Shown here: positions 1 to 9,065 of the stretch, in pieces
How the letters are laid out: each line of letters opens with the position of its first letter
Position numbering within the stretch: position 1 is the stretch's first letter
NCBI GenBank assembly: GCA_034698045.1
Contig: JAQGAU010000705.1
Coordinates: forward strand, 1-24,758
Length of the DNA stretch: 24,758 bases
DNA from: Paramacrobiotus richtersi
Lineage: Eukaryota; Tardigrada; Eutardigrada; Parachela; Macrobiotidae
Reading direction: 5' to 3'
Program-made: the position numbers and the translations under genes
The notes under the pieces: generated by a model
Told to the model about the DNA's origin: nothing
Database searches by the model: none
Seen by the model: only the letters and a program-made list of their open reading frames with translations

Positions 1-1197
1 TTTTAGCCGAAATGCGTATTTCTTCTCGTACTGGGCGGGCTCATGGGTTAAACAAATCCATAACATAATGTTTAAATACTACTACTATAATAAATACTCT
101 AAATACTCTAATATACTCTAAATACTACTATAATAAATTACTTTATACGTGCGTACTTTCTTCGCTTCGGTCATTTCAGTGCCCGCAATCAGCGAGTGCA
201 CTTTCCTAGTAATTAAGAGAACAATGACGTTGTTTACTCTATATAGATATAGAAACAATGCACTATTGTTCTCTGAATTACTAGCAAGTGGCTTCGGGTG
301 ACCAAGCAGTGCAAGCACTGCGGTAACGTTATACGGTATTAAGACGAATGACTTGTAATTTACGTATGTTGCGCTGGCCATTCTGCGTGCGTTGGAATCA
401 CCAACCAATTTTTAACACTGTTTTTGATGGGTAAAGGACCGATACAAAAGAGCGCGAAAACGAAACGGTGCCCGCAACATCCGCTGCAGCGCAATGCACG
501 GAGAAAGTTGAAATGAAATGCAAACAGTTGTACCAGAATTCTTGTTTTCAAGCGATTTGCTTGAAACTTGCTTGATAAATGCACATATGTATGTGAAATG
601 TTTTCAGCCAAAACCAGTTTGAGACATTTTTTTGCAATTGAAAACGAATTTCGAAATCTTTGAAATATGTTTTACAATTTAAAAAGTGTGCCTTCGGCCG
701 GCTTTGGTTCAAAACAATCTGCATACCTAATCGGCATTCACCAACTAAGTTTTAGACAAGCGGGCGCTAGCGCCGGACTTGTTTGACCTTGGTGTGGCAA
801 ATATGGCGATCTTGCGTTAATAATTTACTTCGTACTTCACTATCAGATCCTGAAAATCATGCATTCTTCTGATATAGCTATTTCCGTTGGCTTGGTTAAA
901 TTCGTTGCTTCTAATCACTTATATGTGTGTGCTGTCGATTTTTTAAGTAGAGCAATGGCAGCGGTTTAGCCTGGGTAACCGGAGGCCGATAAATTGTAAA
1001 TGCCCAAAGCATTCCTGCATTCCATGCAGTTTGAACTGGTGCTACAACTTTCTCAATGAAAAGATAACTTCCGAATCAGTAAGTAGTAGTAAGTGCGCTC
1101 AGTCAGCATTAATTTCCGGCCGGAATCTGGCTAACGTGTTACTTAGACTAATATAATTTTTTTAATTTTCGGGCGTTTATTAGGTAAGTATTGCAGA
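1..1197. other. Non-coding stretch, no gene recognised
   Basis: No reading frame here resembles a known protein; the open frames are short, AT-rich and lack convincing splice partners. Bases 73-138 carry an imperfect direct repeat of a TA-rich unit (AAATACTACTATAATAAAT at 120-138, a near copy at 73-94). The right end is the presumptive promoter and 5' UTR of the secreted-protein gene that starts at 1198; I see no decisive TATA box. Confidence 0.4.
73..138. repeat. AT-rich direct repeat
   Basis: A roughly 20-base unit reading AAATACTACTATAATAAAT appears at 73-94 (with one extra ACT) and again at 120-138, separated by three ACTCTAA-type blocks. It is a simple low-complexity tandem duplication. 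Confidence 0.6.
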
Positions 1198-1389
1198 ATG
1201 AAGCTATTCACGCAGGTAGCCTTGGTTTTGGTTTTATTTACCGGGCTGATAAAGGCTGCACCACAGTGCTTGAACTTTGAGACGATCTGCATTCCCGGCC
1301 ATCAAACCAGAGAGTTCGTGCAGGGATGGAAAGTGTCAGCGAATGCTCGTGTAGTGAGGCAAGAACCGCTGTAGCATCGGATGCCGAAG
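1198..1389 (+). pseudogene. Secreted thyroglobulin type-1-like protein, copy 1, exon a (signal peptide; frameshifted)
   Basis: The ATG at 1198 opens a clear signal peptide: MKLFTQ, a hydrophobic run VALVLVLFTGL, then IKA before APQC. The mature part has a Cys-poor thyroglobulin type-1-like pattern (CLNFETICIPG...EFVQGW). The simple frame stops at TAG 1372-1374. Shifting by one base near 1341-1344 restores CSCSEARTAVASDAEG, which matches CTCSEAVEALSRHPEG in the exon at 3044-3176. So this copy has probably lost one base. In the restored frame the exon would end at 1389 (GAAG), but the next bases are GCAAAC instead of the GTAACT of the paralogue, so the donor is a rare GC type or is dead. The partner exon is 2830-2998. 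Thyroglobulin type-1 modules often act as secreted protease inhibitors; that role is only inferred here. Confidence 0.5.
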
Positions 1390-2038
1390 GCAAACACTTT
1401 CTTAACTGACTGAATGTTCTAGAATTCCTTGTACTTCCGCCTTATGCGTATGCGTGAAGAAACCATTTGCTGTTGAAGTTCGTATGTGTGTGCAGCATGT
1501 TACTACAACGATAAAAAAGATTGTTCTGGCTCTATACATGTATGTATTATGTCTGAATTACAGCAAACGATATCTCTAGATTCACACATTTCTATGCCTC
1601 AGATTCGCTTGGGTTAAACTACATTTCTTCGGCAGCACTTATGTAACCAATTTGTGACCAGTAAGGGTCGGTATATCCGTAGATATTCGTTTAAAGCAAC
1701 CTGGGTGTTTTACATCTGTGCGCTTTAAGTCTGCTTCAAAGTTTTGAAATAGACGGATAACAGAAGGCGTATGTGCATATTCTAGTACGTATGTTACTGG
1801 CAACCTTTGTACCTACTAATTACTGTGTAATCCACTTTCAAGTAAAACAAATTAATTATAGTACCTCAAGTACCTGAACATATAAGTTTGCAGAAATATG
1901 TTCGTTTTTAAATGTACGTCACAAACGCGCGTATTGGGACCTAAATGAAGCAGAAAGTCTTTACTGGATCCGCCCCGGCCCGTTGTTAACCCGTGGTGTA
2001 TGGCTGACGGCTGTACCAGTAGATCCAATCTTCATATA

Positions 2039-2205
2039 GGGGGTATAACGTGGCGCAAAGTGCAACATGTCTGTAGTGTTCCAGCCACACGGGATGGAGA
2101 TTACGTCATGGTTGCACATCGTGAGTGCCCAGCCACAACTTAATCGCCAGCCGGTGTGACTGGAAAAGTACAGACATGTTGCACCTTGCGCAACGTAATA
2201 CCCCC
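2039..2205. repeat. Foldback element, 59-bp inverted arms
   Basis: Arm 2039-2097 begins GGGGGTATAACGTGGCGCAA. Arm 2147-2205 ends in the inverse, ACGTAATACCCCC. Compared by eye, 51 of 59 positions pair without any gap, around a 49-base loop. It lies in the intron between the two exons of the first thyroglobulin-like copy. It could be a MITE-like foldback transposon or a transcribed hairpin; I see no target-site duplication beyond a possible TA-rich flank. Confidence 0.75.
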
Positions 2206-2502
2206 ATTATCCGACATACGAGTGCACCTTTAGAAGTCAGCGAAGACCGAAGACTAGTCTTACGACTTATAACAACTGGAATTTTTATTGTGCCAACATT
2301 GTTTGCGGGCTACTGGAAAAAAACTTATGATACCATGGTACAGCAATAAACACGTTTTACAACCGGTAAGCGAGACGGCCTCGGTATGGCCTGCTTGCTG
2401 CACAAAGGACCCAGTAAACGCGTTTACGAGGTACATGACGTTTAAACGATACAATGATATGCTTTGCTAAATACAGTAGTATATCCAGGGTTTTTGCATC
2501 GG

Positions 2503-2760
2503 GGGATATTGCACCTATGCAGCGGCGGCGCGAGGTCCGGCCAAAGGGCGGGGGGGGGACAAGAAACCCCTCCGCCCGTTCCAAAATCGCCGAAAATGAC
2601 CAAAAAACGCTCAAAATCGTAAAAATTTTTCCCGCCAAAACCAAAAATCTTCGTTAAACAATGGAAAAAATGCCCGCCAAAATAAAAAATCGCTCGCCCC
2701 CGCTCCTCGCGCCGCCACTGCACCTGTGCTAAAGCATTGGGGGCGCGGGTGCAATATCCC
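2503..2760. mobile_element. Non-autonomous TIR element (MITE-like), copy A
   Basis: The ends carry a 13-bp inverted repeat: GGGATATTGCACC at 2503-2515 and GGTGCAATATCCC at 2748-2760. A second, inner inverted pair lies at 2518-2535 (TGCAGCGGCGGCGCGAGG) and 2705-2722 (CCTCGCGCCGCCACTGCA). The core has no coding capacity and consists of CCGCCAAAA/AAAATCG-type repeats. The same core recurs at 4661-4780, which supports a dispersed family. No clear target-site duplication was seen. Confidence 0.6.
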
Positions 2761-2829
2761 GTGATCCGTAAAAAATGTGACATAAGCTGCTGTACTTGTC
2801 GAAGTAGTGTCTGTACACTTTCGTTGCAG

Positions 2830-2998
2830 CTCAAGCAGCCGGATACGTTAACCTAACTGTGAGCCTGATGGAAGAAAGTTTAGTACCAAGCCAACGTCCA
2901 CTCGCAGAGGAAGGACAACAGAATGGTGTGTCGATGCGACAACCGGAAATCAACTGGGTTACGCTAAAGACCACCCAGACACAGTCAGATGTAAATAA
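2830..2998 (+). pseudogene. Thyroglobulin type-1-like protein, copy 1, exon b (1-base deletion)
   Basis: An acceptor TTCGTTGCAG ends at 2829. Joined in phase 1 to the upstream exon, the frame reads AQAAGYVN and then breaks. Restoring one C in AACCTAACTGT (the paralogue has AACCCTAGC) gives PNCEPDGRKFSTK followed by EWCVDATTGNQLG, ending TVRCK and TAA at 2996-2998. That matches the thyroglobulin type-1 signature P-x-C...DG.F...WCVD..TG with a final Cys. The Cys partners after the F(S/A) strand are missing, as in the paralogue. The deletion makes this copy a likely pseudogene unless it is an assembly error. Confidence 0.55.
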
Positions 2999-3043
2999 TC
3001 GGCACACATCTGGTACAAGGTTGTTACCATGATGCATTTGCAG

Positions 3044-3176
3044 GCGAGCCACAGTGCTGGACTGGACCGGTATTTCGATCCCCAATCAAGACAGCAGGGA
3101 TTTAGTCATGGATGGAGAAGCATAGGGAAGTGCACGTGCAGTGAAGCTGTGGAGGCGTTAAGCAGACATCCCGAAG
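3044..3176 (+). CDS. Thyroglobulin type-1-like protein, copy 2, exon a
   Basis: This exon is bounded by an acceptor (CATTTGCAG, ending 3043) and a donor (GAAG|GTAACT at 3177). It is open in one frame and reads ASHSAGLDRYFDPQS, then GFSHGWRSIGKCTCSEAVEA and ALSRHPE. The pattern Y-x-x-P...G-F...G-x-C-x-C is a reduced thyroglobulin type-1 module. It aligns with the restored second half of the exon at 1198-1389 (CxCSEA, then xxPEG/DAEG). It ends in phase 1, matching the exon at 4949. No signal-peptide exon is visible between 2999 and 3043, so either the start uses the ATG at 3029 (no leader) or the 5' exon was lost. Confidence 0.45.
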
Positions 3177-3206
3177 GTAACTGTGTTATCATATTATATG
3201 AGGCTC

Positions 3207-4483
3207 AGAGTGTGTCTTGAATTCAAGCATCGCGATCGTGATCACGTTTGAACCGTTATGACGGTAGTGGTCGAATTTACGGACACATCCCGGTTGGTTT
3301 CGAAAACTGCGTGTATCATCACATTCGTTACACGATAACGTATGCATGCCATTGCGATTGTATACGCTATCTCACATTCATTAGTGTCCAGAAACGAAGT
3401 CTTGTTTTCATACTGCGATTTTCGAAAACTGACAATGTTTTCAGATCACTTTACTTTGACGACTTTTTTCTCTTTAAAACTATCTGGGCTACTTAAAACA
3501 AAGTGTATAATGTCTTTGAAATAGCATATGAACATCCGAAATAAACGTTAAAACGTTACTGGTACCTTCTTTCTGTAAGAGATCTGAGGGCCTTTCTAGG
3601 TTAACTATTTTAAAACGGAGGTAACAGGCTACTGCCCCCAGGACTGGCTGCCTCAGTCATCCAGAGCGGTTGCCTAAGGTACCCAGCGCGGCAGCCGTAG
3701 CGACTCAGAGCGGTTTCTTCGGTTAACCGTAAGGGGGTAAATTAATAAAAACTTGGCGATTATTTGTAATTGTTCAACACCTAGTGAGAATGCCTCAAAA
3801 TGGTATTCTTATTCGAACTTTTTTAACAATATTAGGTCGGAGATAGCAAAAATAACACCAAGCCAAGGAAAATCAGAACGTTAGACCATAAACAGTTAAA
3901 AAGCCACCAGGTAATTCGAGGTAAAAAACTGAAAAATAATACATTACTTTAAGTTTATCACTAGGTACAATGTACACTCAAAACAATCCTCGCCACAAAT
4001 AAAAACAATCCTCGCCACAAATAATGAAAATTTCTTAATACGGATTGCTAAGCGTTAAAAGATACGCGTGCAAATCAGAACGTTATCCAACAATAACAAC
4101 TCCAACAATAATTTTACAACTTTAGCAGTGAGCAATCGAAAATGTTCTGCAGAAGCAGAAAAACGTGTTTTCCATGCTGCTCCGAGCTGCATGGAAAGCG
4201 TATATGAAATATCATATGCAAAAACCGTGAATAACGTGATTTCAGGACACTGCAGTTTTTTGCTGGTGATCGCATATGTTACTGGCAGGATAACGTATGC
4301 TATTCTCGAATTGAATTTACGGACACGGATATGTGTGATCAGGGTGTGGTAATTTACGGACGCATCGATATGTGATCGCCATGCTCTATGTGATTATGTA
4401 CGTTATAACGCAGCATTTCGGGACGGTCACATATGCAATTTCTGTGATCGCGTACGTTATCACACAATTTCAAGACACACTCT
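3207..4483. mobile_element. Putative 1.28-kb non-autonomous TIR element
   Basis: AGAGTGTGTCTTGAA at 3207-3221 is repeated exactly in inverse at 4469-4483. Both ends are rich in GATCGCG / ATAACGTA-type subterminal motifs, and AATTTACGGAC occurs three times in direct orientation (near 3275, 4314 and 4352). No transposase-like frame is seen inside. The element starts only 30 bases after the donor of the exon at 3044-3176, so it fills most of that intron. I could not identify a target-site duplication, so the exact limits are uncertain. Confidence 0.45.
3980..4022. repeat. Two-unit direct repeat, 22-bp period
   Basis: AAAACAATCCTCGCCACAAAT occurs at 3980-4000 and again, identical, at 4002-4022 with a single A between. 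Confidence 0.85.
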
Positions 4484-4660
4484 CAATACGTAAATTCATC
4501 AAATGTTATTGGAGAAACGTTCATATTTCTCTTCTCGCTTGACCGAAGCATTCGAACTAGCAGACTGTACTAAAAGGAAGCTAGGTGGACACCACAAGAA
4601 AAGATGTGTATTTTAAACGATTAGTGGTATTAGACACGAGTAATTTGTATAATTGTACGC

Positions 4661-4780
4661 AGAGGCGGCTCGGCCACCCGTTCCACCCGGCCGAAATCGC
4701 CAAAAACCGGTCAAAATTTTGACAACTTTTCCGCCAAGACCAAAAATCGTCCGCACACAATTTAAAAAATTGACTCCAGA
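4661..4780. repeat. Partial second copy of the 2503-2760 repeat
   Basis: The run from CAGAGGCGGCTCGG through CCCGTTCCACCCGGCCGAAATCG, TTTCCGCCAAGACCAAAAATCG and on to a TTTAAAAAATT segment follows the same order of motifs as 2518-2670. The terminal GGGATATTGCACC repeats are not found here, so this is an internal or truncated copy. Confidence 0.5.
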
Positions 4781-4948
4781 ACCATACTCTATGTATTTAA
4801 TTCTTTCAAAAGCACTGCTTTTTTAAATCTCGCATCCGCCTTCTCTGGACGCGGGCGAGCGTGGCACGAAAACGCGTGTCTCCGCGTGCGGCACATGTTA
4901 ACTAATCTCCATCACAGAAATTGGAAGTCACCCAAGTTTTCTTTGCAG

Positions 4949-5175
4949 CTGTGGCGGCTGGGTATAACCCTAGCTACGATCCGAATGGGAAGTTCAATGC
5001 AAAACAGACATTTACCCGCGTCGGAAAAACCCAGACCACAACGCGGGAATGGTGTGCTGACAAAGAAACCGGAACCCAACTGGATAGAGCCGTTATCGAC
5101 CTGGTGCTGCTCTTCTCACTTGCTAACAACGTTGTGAATTATTGTCTGGAACAGTTCAGCTGGTTTAATGATTGA
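4949..5175 (+). CDS. Thyroglobulin type-1-like protein, copy 2, exon b
   Basis: The acceptor TTCTTTGCAG ends at 4948; phase 1 entry from the exon at 3044-3176 gives P-E-A-VAAGYNPSYDPNGKF, then EWCADKETGTQLD, ending FSWFND and TGA at 5173-5175. GY.P...P.GKF...WC.D..TG..L is a thyroglobulin type-1 skeleton. However, the second Cys is Tyr (PSY instead of the PNC of the 2830 copy) and the QC cysteine is Thr (KQT). Only the WC Cys and one tail Cys remain, so the usual disulfides cannot all form. The tail after QLD is longer and more hydrophobic (VLLFSLANN) than in the other copy and may be read past an unrecognised donor. Confidence 0.45.
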
Positions 5176-6690
5176 AATTCTAATAAAGGAACAGGCGTTC
5201 ATCTCTACGTACATATACGCATATCCTCGTATTAGTCTGTGGTGTCCAGCAGTAGCTTTAAATCCCCTGATTTTAATCTATGACAATAGCTCACAGTCGG
5301 AAACAACAAAATTATTATACCAGCGGTTGGTTCGGAGCTCGTTGCACGGAGATCGCGGTTAGATTCGCTGTAGGCCTTCAGCTCGACAAGCACGACGCGA
5401 ACAGCACCGTACAAAGATAGCCGTTCGTTTTATCGTTCGGGATTTTGACGGCGCTTCGCGCAGATTAGTATCCACGTAGCCGTATTCTGTCTGCCGACAA
5501 AACCAGTGTACGTTGAAATATGCTAAGGCCTAATTAACTGAGTGGTTTAACTGCAGTGCTCTGGTTATAATAAACCCATCAATTGTTGGCAGATGACGTT
5601 GCTGAACAGACGCTGCAGTTCAAATTCGTTTTAGGCCCGACAGAAAAATGGCACGTGCACTGTGCCATAGTAGCTAGCAGTCCAATCACTTTCCCCAGGT
5701 GCCAGTTACTGCTCATGTATTGTCCGGGCACAAGCCGCGCCTAGCCTATTTCTGGGCGCGTCTGCATGGGCACCTCCGACAAAGACCGTTCACGGAAAAA
5801 TAACGGCCCCATTTGGAAAGCGCCAAGTGTTCATGGATGGCAGTTTCGACTGCCTCTCTAAAATGAGCATTCTGTAGATCGTATTTACCGCCGGGGCGAG
5901 TGCGACAGCAAGCGTCGGTACATTAACCAACACATTTACAGTTTCCTGTCTGGCTAGCTGGGGCATCGCGGGTTGACTGAGCAATTTCCTTACCATGACG
6001 GCCTCGAAACACCGTTTTTTTACCGCGTGCAAGCTCCGAATAACGTGCAGTAATTATTGGAGCAAAAACTGTTTGCCCGTCCGCCGTTTCGATACTGCTT
6101 CGCATCTCCGACTGGTGCGCATCTTGTTGTTCAATATCGACGTGAACGGCTCATCTGACGAACTGCTTTATTAGCAATACTTCCTTGAGTTTCTTCCGCG
6201 TCGGGAATACCAGTCAAGCTTTGACACTGGCGGTATCGTTCGTAGCGTCAAATTAAGCACTTTTTCATCGTGTTATGTTAGACGGAAAAACCGTGCCTTT
6301 TCTTATCCACGGGATTAATGCTTTCGGTATTCAGTGTTCTTGTTTGTATCGGGAACATGTTAGTAACATTCACCATTTTTCCTGCTCATGCATCATACAT
6401 TGCTTACTGTACTGTAAGCACAATCGTCCTTACAACGTTACAGGACATTAGGATCTATTGACAGTCTTTATCACTATTTTACGTCGGGAGCTGCGTCGCG
6501 GTCTGTTCTGTGGTGCGTCCGATTCTGCCAACTAGAAATGAAGTGGACGCTTTATTTCATGACTGATCTAGGTTATCAAATGAAATGAAGTCCTACTTGC
6601 ACAGGTTATGTGTTAGAAGTCGGCAAAAACCGTGAACTCCAAAACTAACAAAAATTCACTGTGATCTCAAAAAAGCAGTCGTTCAAATAA
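5176..6690. other. Intergenic stretch, no gene recognised
   Basis: Several short open frames occur on both strands; the longest are about 80 codons on the minus strand around 5790-6105. None has a motif I recognise. A GTAAGGAAA donor-like site on the minus strand near 5990 could belong to an unidentified exon. At 5234-5252 a 19-base string (GTCTGTGGTGTCCAGCAGT) is identical to part of the F-box exon of copy 1; see the findings. Confidence 0.35.
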
Positions 6691-6800
6691 ACAGGCGCTT
6701 TTATTATGCTTCAGGATCTCCGTCCTATTTTTTTATGCTCTGTAGACTGGCTATTGCGGACTTGACTGAGAAGTCCGGTAAACCGATGTTTTCCCTTTAG
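6605..6800. repeat. 3' flank of copy 1, duplicated inside intron 2 of copy 3
   Basis: TTAGAAGTCGG at about 6613 and AAGTCCGGTAAACCGATGTT at about 6771 have close counterparts in the same order at 13097-13247 (CTAGAAGTCGG and AAATCCGGTAAGCCGAGGTT). The block contains a minus-strand AATAAA at 6700-6705, about 150 bases past the copy 1 stop, which is a plausible polyadenylation signal. Confidence 0.6.
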
Positions 6801-6852
6801 GTATTTCATATGCGCACCAGAGTTTAAAAGTTCTTCAAGGTGTTTTCCGGCA

Positions 6853-7032
6853 TTACCAAGAAACTGCAAAATCCAAAGGTTCCCATCTGGCTTCACAACG
6901 AGCTAGGAGAGTGTGCAGGGTGAGTTTGTTCAGCTTTTGTAAGTCCACTGTGGGCAGGTTATCGCCGCTCCATTGTCGGTCGCGGTAATGTACGATGTCG
7001 CAGGGATCAGTAGACTGTCTACTGTTGAGAAC
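6853..7032 (-). CDS. FMRP-like/F-box protein, copy 1, exon 3 (leucine-rich C-terminal tail)
   Basis: The acceptor CTCTGCAG sits just upstream (minus strand) of GTT CTC AAC. The exon reads VLNSRQSTDPCD, HYRDRQWSGDNL, DLQKLNKLTLHTL and ends EPLDFAVSW with TAA at 6853-6855. It joins exon 2 (7660-8451) in phase 0 across a 627-base intron. Its 60 codons equal exon 3 of copy 5 exactly in length, and the motif NSRQSxDP...YRxRxW(T/S)xDN...KLxKLTLH(T/S)L recurs in copies 3, 4 and 5. The regular Leu spacing suggests the last turn of a leucine-rich substrate-binding region. Intact. Confidence 0.75.
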   Translation of the reverse strand, partial: VLNSRQSTDPCDIVHYRDRQWSGDNLPTVDLQKLNKLTLHTLLARCEARWEPLDFAVSW

Positions 7033-7659
7033 CTGCAGAGTACAACAACAACTTCAAAGTCTTTCACAGCTGGTTTAAAACGAAGGCATTCGATCTCGTG
7101 CCACACCTCTGCGCTCTCTGGAAATCAATACTGGTATGAATGTTTGGTGGTCTATCGACTGTTAAGTATGACCCGCTATTGATTGTGTGCGAGTCGAGTA
7201 ATCGCGCTCGTCGCCTTAGTTCTCTACTTTGCAATTCTGCGGCTCTGGCACCCGATTGTTTTAACCAGAACCATCAGAACTCAATAAGCATGACAACAGT
7301 CATCGTTAATCATAGTGCACGTGGAACTGGACCTGCAACGACCATGCTCCCAGTTCTATTATCACGTTTACTACGATAATGTTACGCCCGAAGCGGAGGT
7401 CATCTATACTCAGCGAAACTGGCTTTTTATGCTTGCGTATCGGTCACGATTATTGCGCATGGGATTTCTTATTTTCTCCGCTTCGTCCACGGAATGCACG
7501 TAGTTACGCAGTTAGCGAGGGCATTTTCCAGACATTATAAGAACTATGTTCTTCGCGTTTTAAAACCAATATGAACTGCTGAATGAGGCGGTCACGAATG
7601 CTTGTACAGTATTTAATAACTTGAATTTGTGAATGCGCTCTTCGTGAACGAACACCTAC

Positions 7660-8451
7660 ATCTGCGATACGTGTCCTGGAGGAGTGTCCAAGCTCGCTAA
7701 TCCACACCGTTAGCTGCCGGAGCTGGGCGTCTTCCAACGGTGGCAAGCCGTCCTCCATCCACTGCCACAAATCTGGAACGGTAACCTGCTGAGCTTCATC
7801 AATTCGTCCTCTGACAACATGAACATAAACACTCGTCCAAACGTCATTGTCGGTATACATTATTATTCTAACTCTCCGCAGCACCAAGACTTTGCAAACG
7901 CTCGCAAACCCATCCAGTTCTTCAACAAGCCGCTGAAGCTGGCCGGCGAAACTGCTTTCTTTTCCGCCCGTCTTGAAATACCACATCATATCGGCTAGCA
8001 ATATTGTTTGTACTGAACTGTGGAGATCTTTCTCAACAAGTGTACGTAACAGCCGACCTCCGCATAACAACCCATCTCCACAGGTATTGACGCCCACGTT
8101 AAGGATCGTCGTGGTCTGTGGTGTCCAGCAGTGTTGCAAACTGGCCACAGAGGTCAGGTCCTGTCTCTTACTTCTGTGGCATATCTGCAACACATCAGTC
8201 ATGGTGATGATCTCATTCCATTCCGGACAAACCCGACGAAGTGTCGTCAGCTCTAGACTGTCAAAGTAGTGAAATACGGTAGCCAGGATACGTTTGGAAA
8301 GTTGCTGGATACCGTCTTCAGAGCTGGACGATGTGGCATGTTCGGTTTTGTTCACTTCTGCAGTTGACTCAGGGTCCAGCTTCCGGTGGTGCTCTAGTTG
8401 AGCGTTGCACTTGTGCGTCGCTCCCTCCAGTTTCCAATGCAGCAGGCCTTC
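7660..8451 (-). CDS. FMRP-like/F-box protein, copy 1, exon 2 (F-box and leucine-rich region)
   Basis: Exon limits are acceptor ATCTCTTAG|GAAGGC and donor GAT|GTAGGT, giving 264 codons, phase 0 at both ends. There is no Met before the F-box, so this exon must be spliced to an upstream coding exon. An F-box lies at exon residues about 49-84 (LSKRILATVFHYFDSL, then LRRVCPEWNEII), with the usual Leu/Phe and R-R-V-C-x-x-W pattern that binds Skp1 in SCF ubiquitin ligases. After it come leucine-rich half repeats (GGRLLRTLVEKDLHSSVQTI; CKVLVLRRVRI) and a helical LEDAQLRQL segment near the end. The Arg/Lys cluster RKRKLS of copies 3-5 is here HHRKLD. The exon is open throughout. It probably forms the substrate-selecting part of an E3 adaptor; substrates are unknown. 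Confidence 0.8.
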
Positions 8452-9065
8452 CTAAGAGATAATGTCAAATGATCATGATGGTGCAGAACGGCTGACTAAT
8501 GACCTGCTGACTAATATGTTTTCTGTAGGACAACCGCAGAGGTATGAGCGTAGACTTAGAGCAGTGCAACTGCATTCACACTGGCACGTAACTAAGCGCG
8601 CTGCTATGAATCTAAGAAGGAGTTCAACTTCAAAACCATGACTTTGGTCGGTTGGCTAACAGCTTGGCCGTTACACATAAACCACTACAGATTACCGAAT
8701 AATAGGTAACCCGATGGTGGCTACAAGCAAACTATTTTTTTTACAACAGTTTCATACTAGATGTGCTGGCAAAATTGGAAAACTGCTGAAATCATCTCGT
8801 ATATAATCATACTTATGCTTTCTTGGCTTTCCCCCTTGCAACTGCAAGCTCATACCTGGCCCTTTTTTAACGGTCATAGTCGTTTCTCTAAGGGCTTTAT
8901 AAACAGTTTGCCACAAAATTTGTTAACGTTTCAAGTCTCAGATAAAGCGCACACCTCTATCCCATAGTCCCACTCGATAAACACCCCTTTTGCAAAACAC
9001 TAATAATAATATAAACCCCCGTGGGATTTTAGACTATTAATTAGAGAATACGGCCAATTACGTAC

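Noticed and set aside
2357..2834. Two overlapping minus-strand frames rich in Phe/Gly/Pro
   Set aside because: They are translations of the repetitive core and GC-rich inverted repeats of the 2503-2760 element.
6711..6896. Minus-strand frame with a faint ankyrin-like stretch (LEELLNSGAHM) just past copy 1
   Set aside because: The family stop TAA is conserved at the same place in copies 1 and 5 and the ankyrin-like frame is not continuous with exon 3. Copy 5 has a degraded counterpart with a stop.
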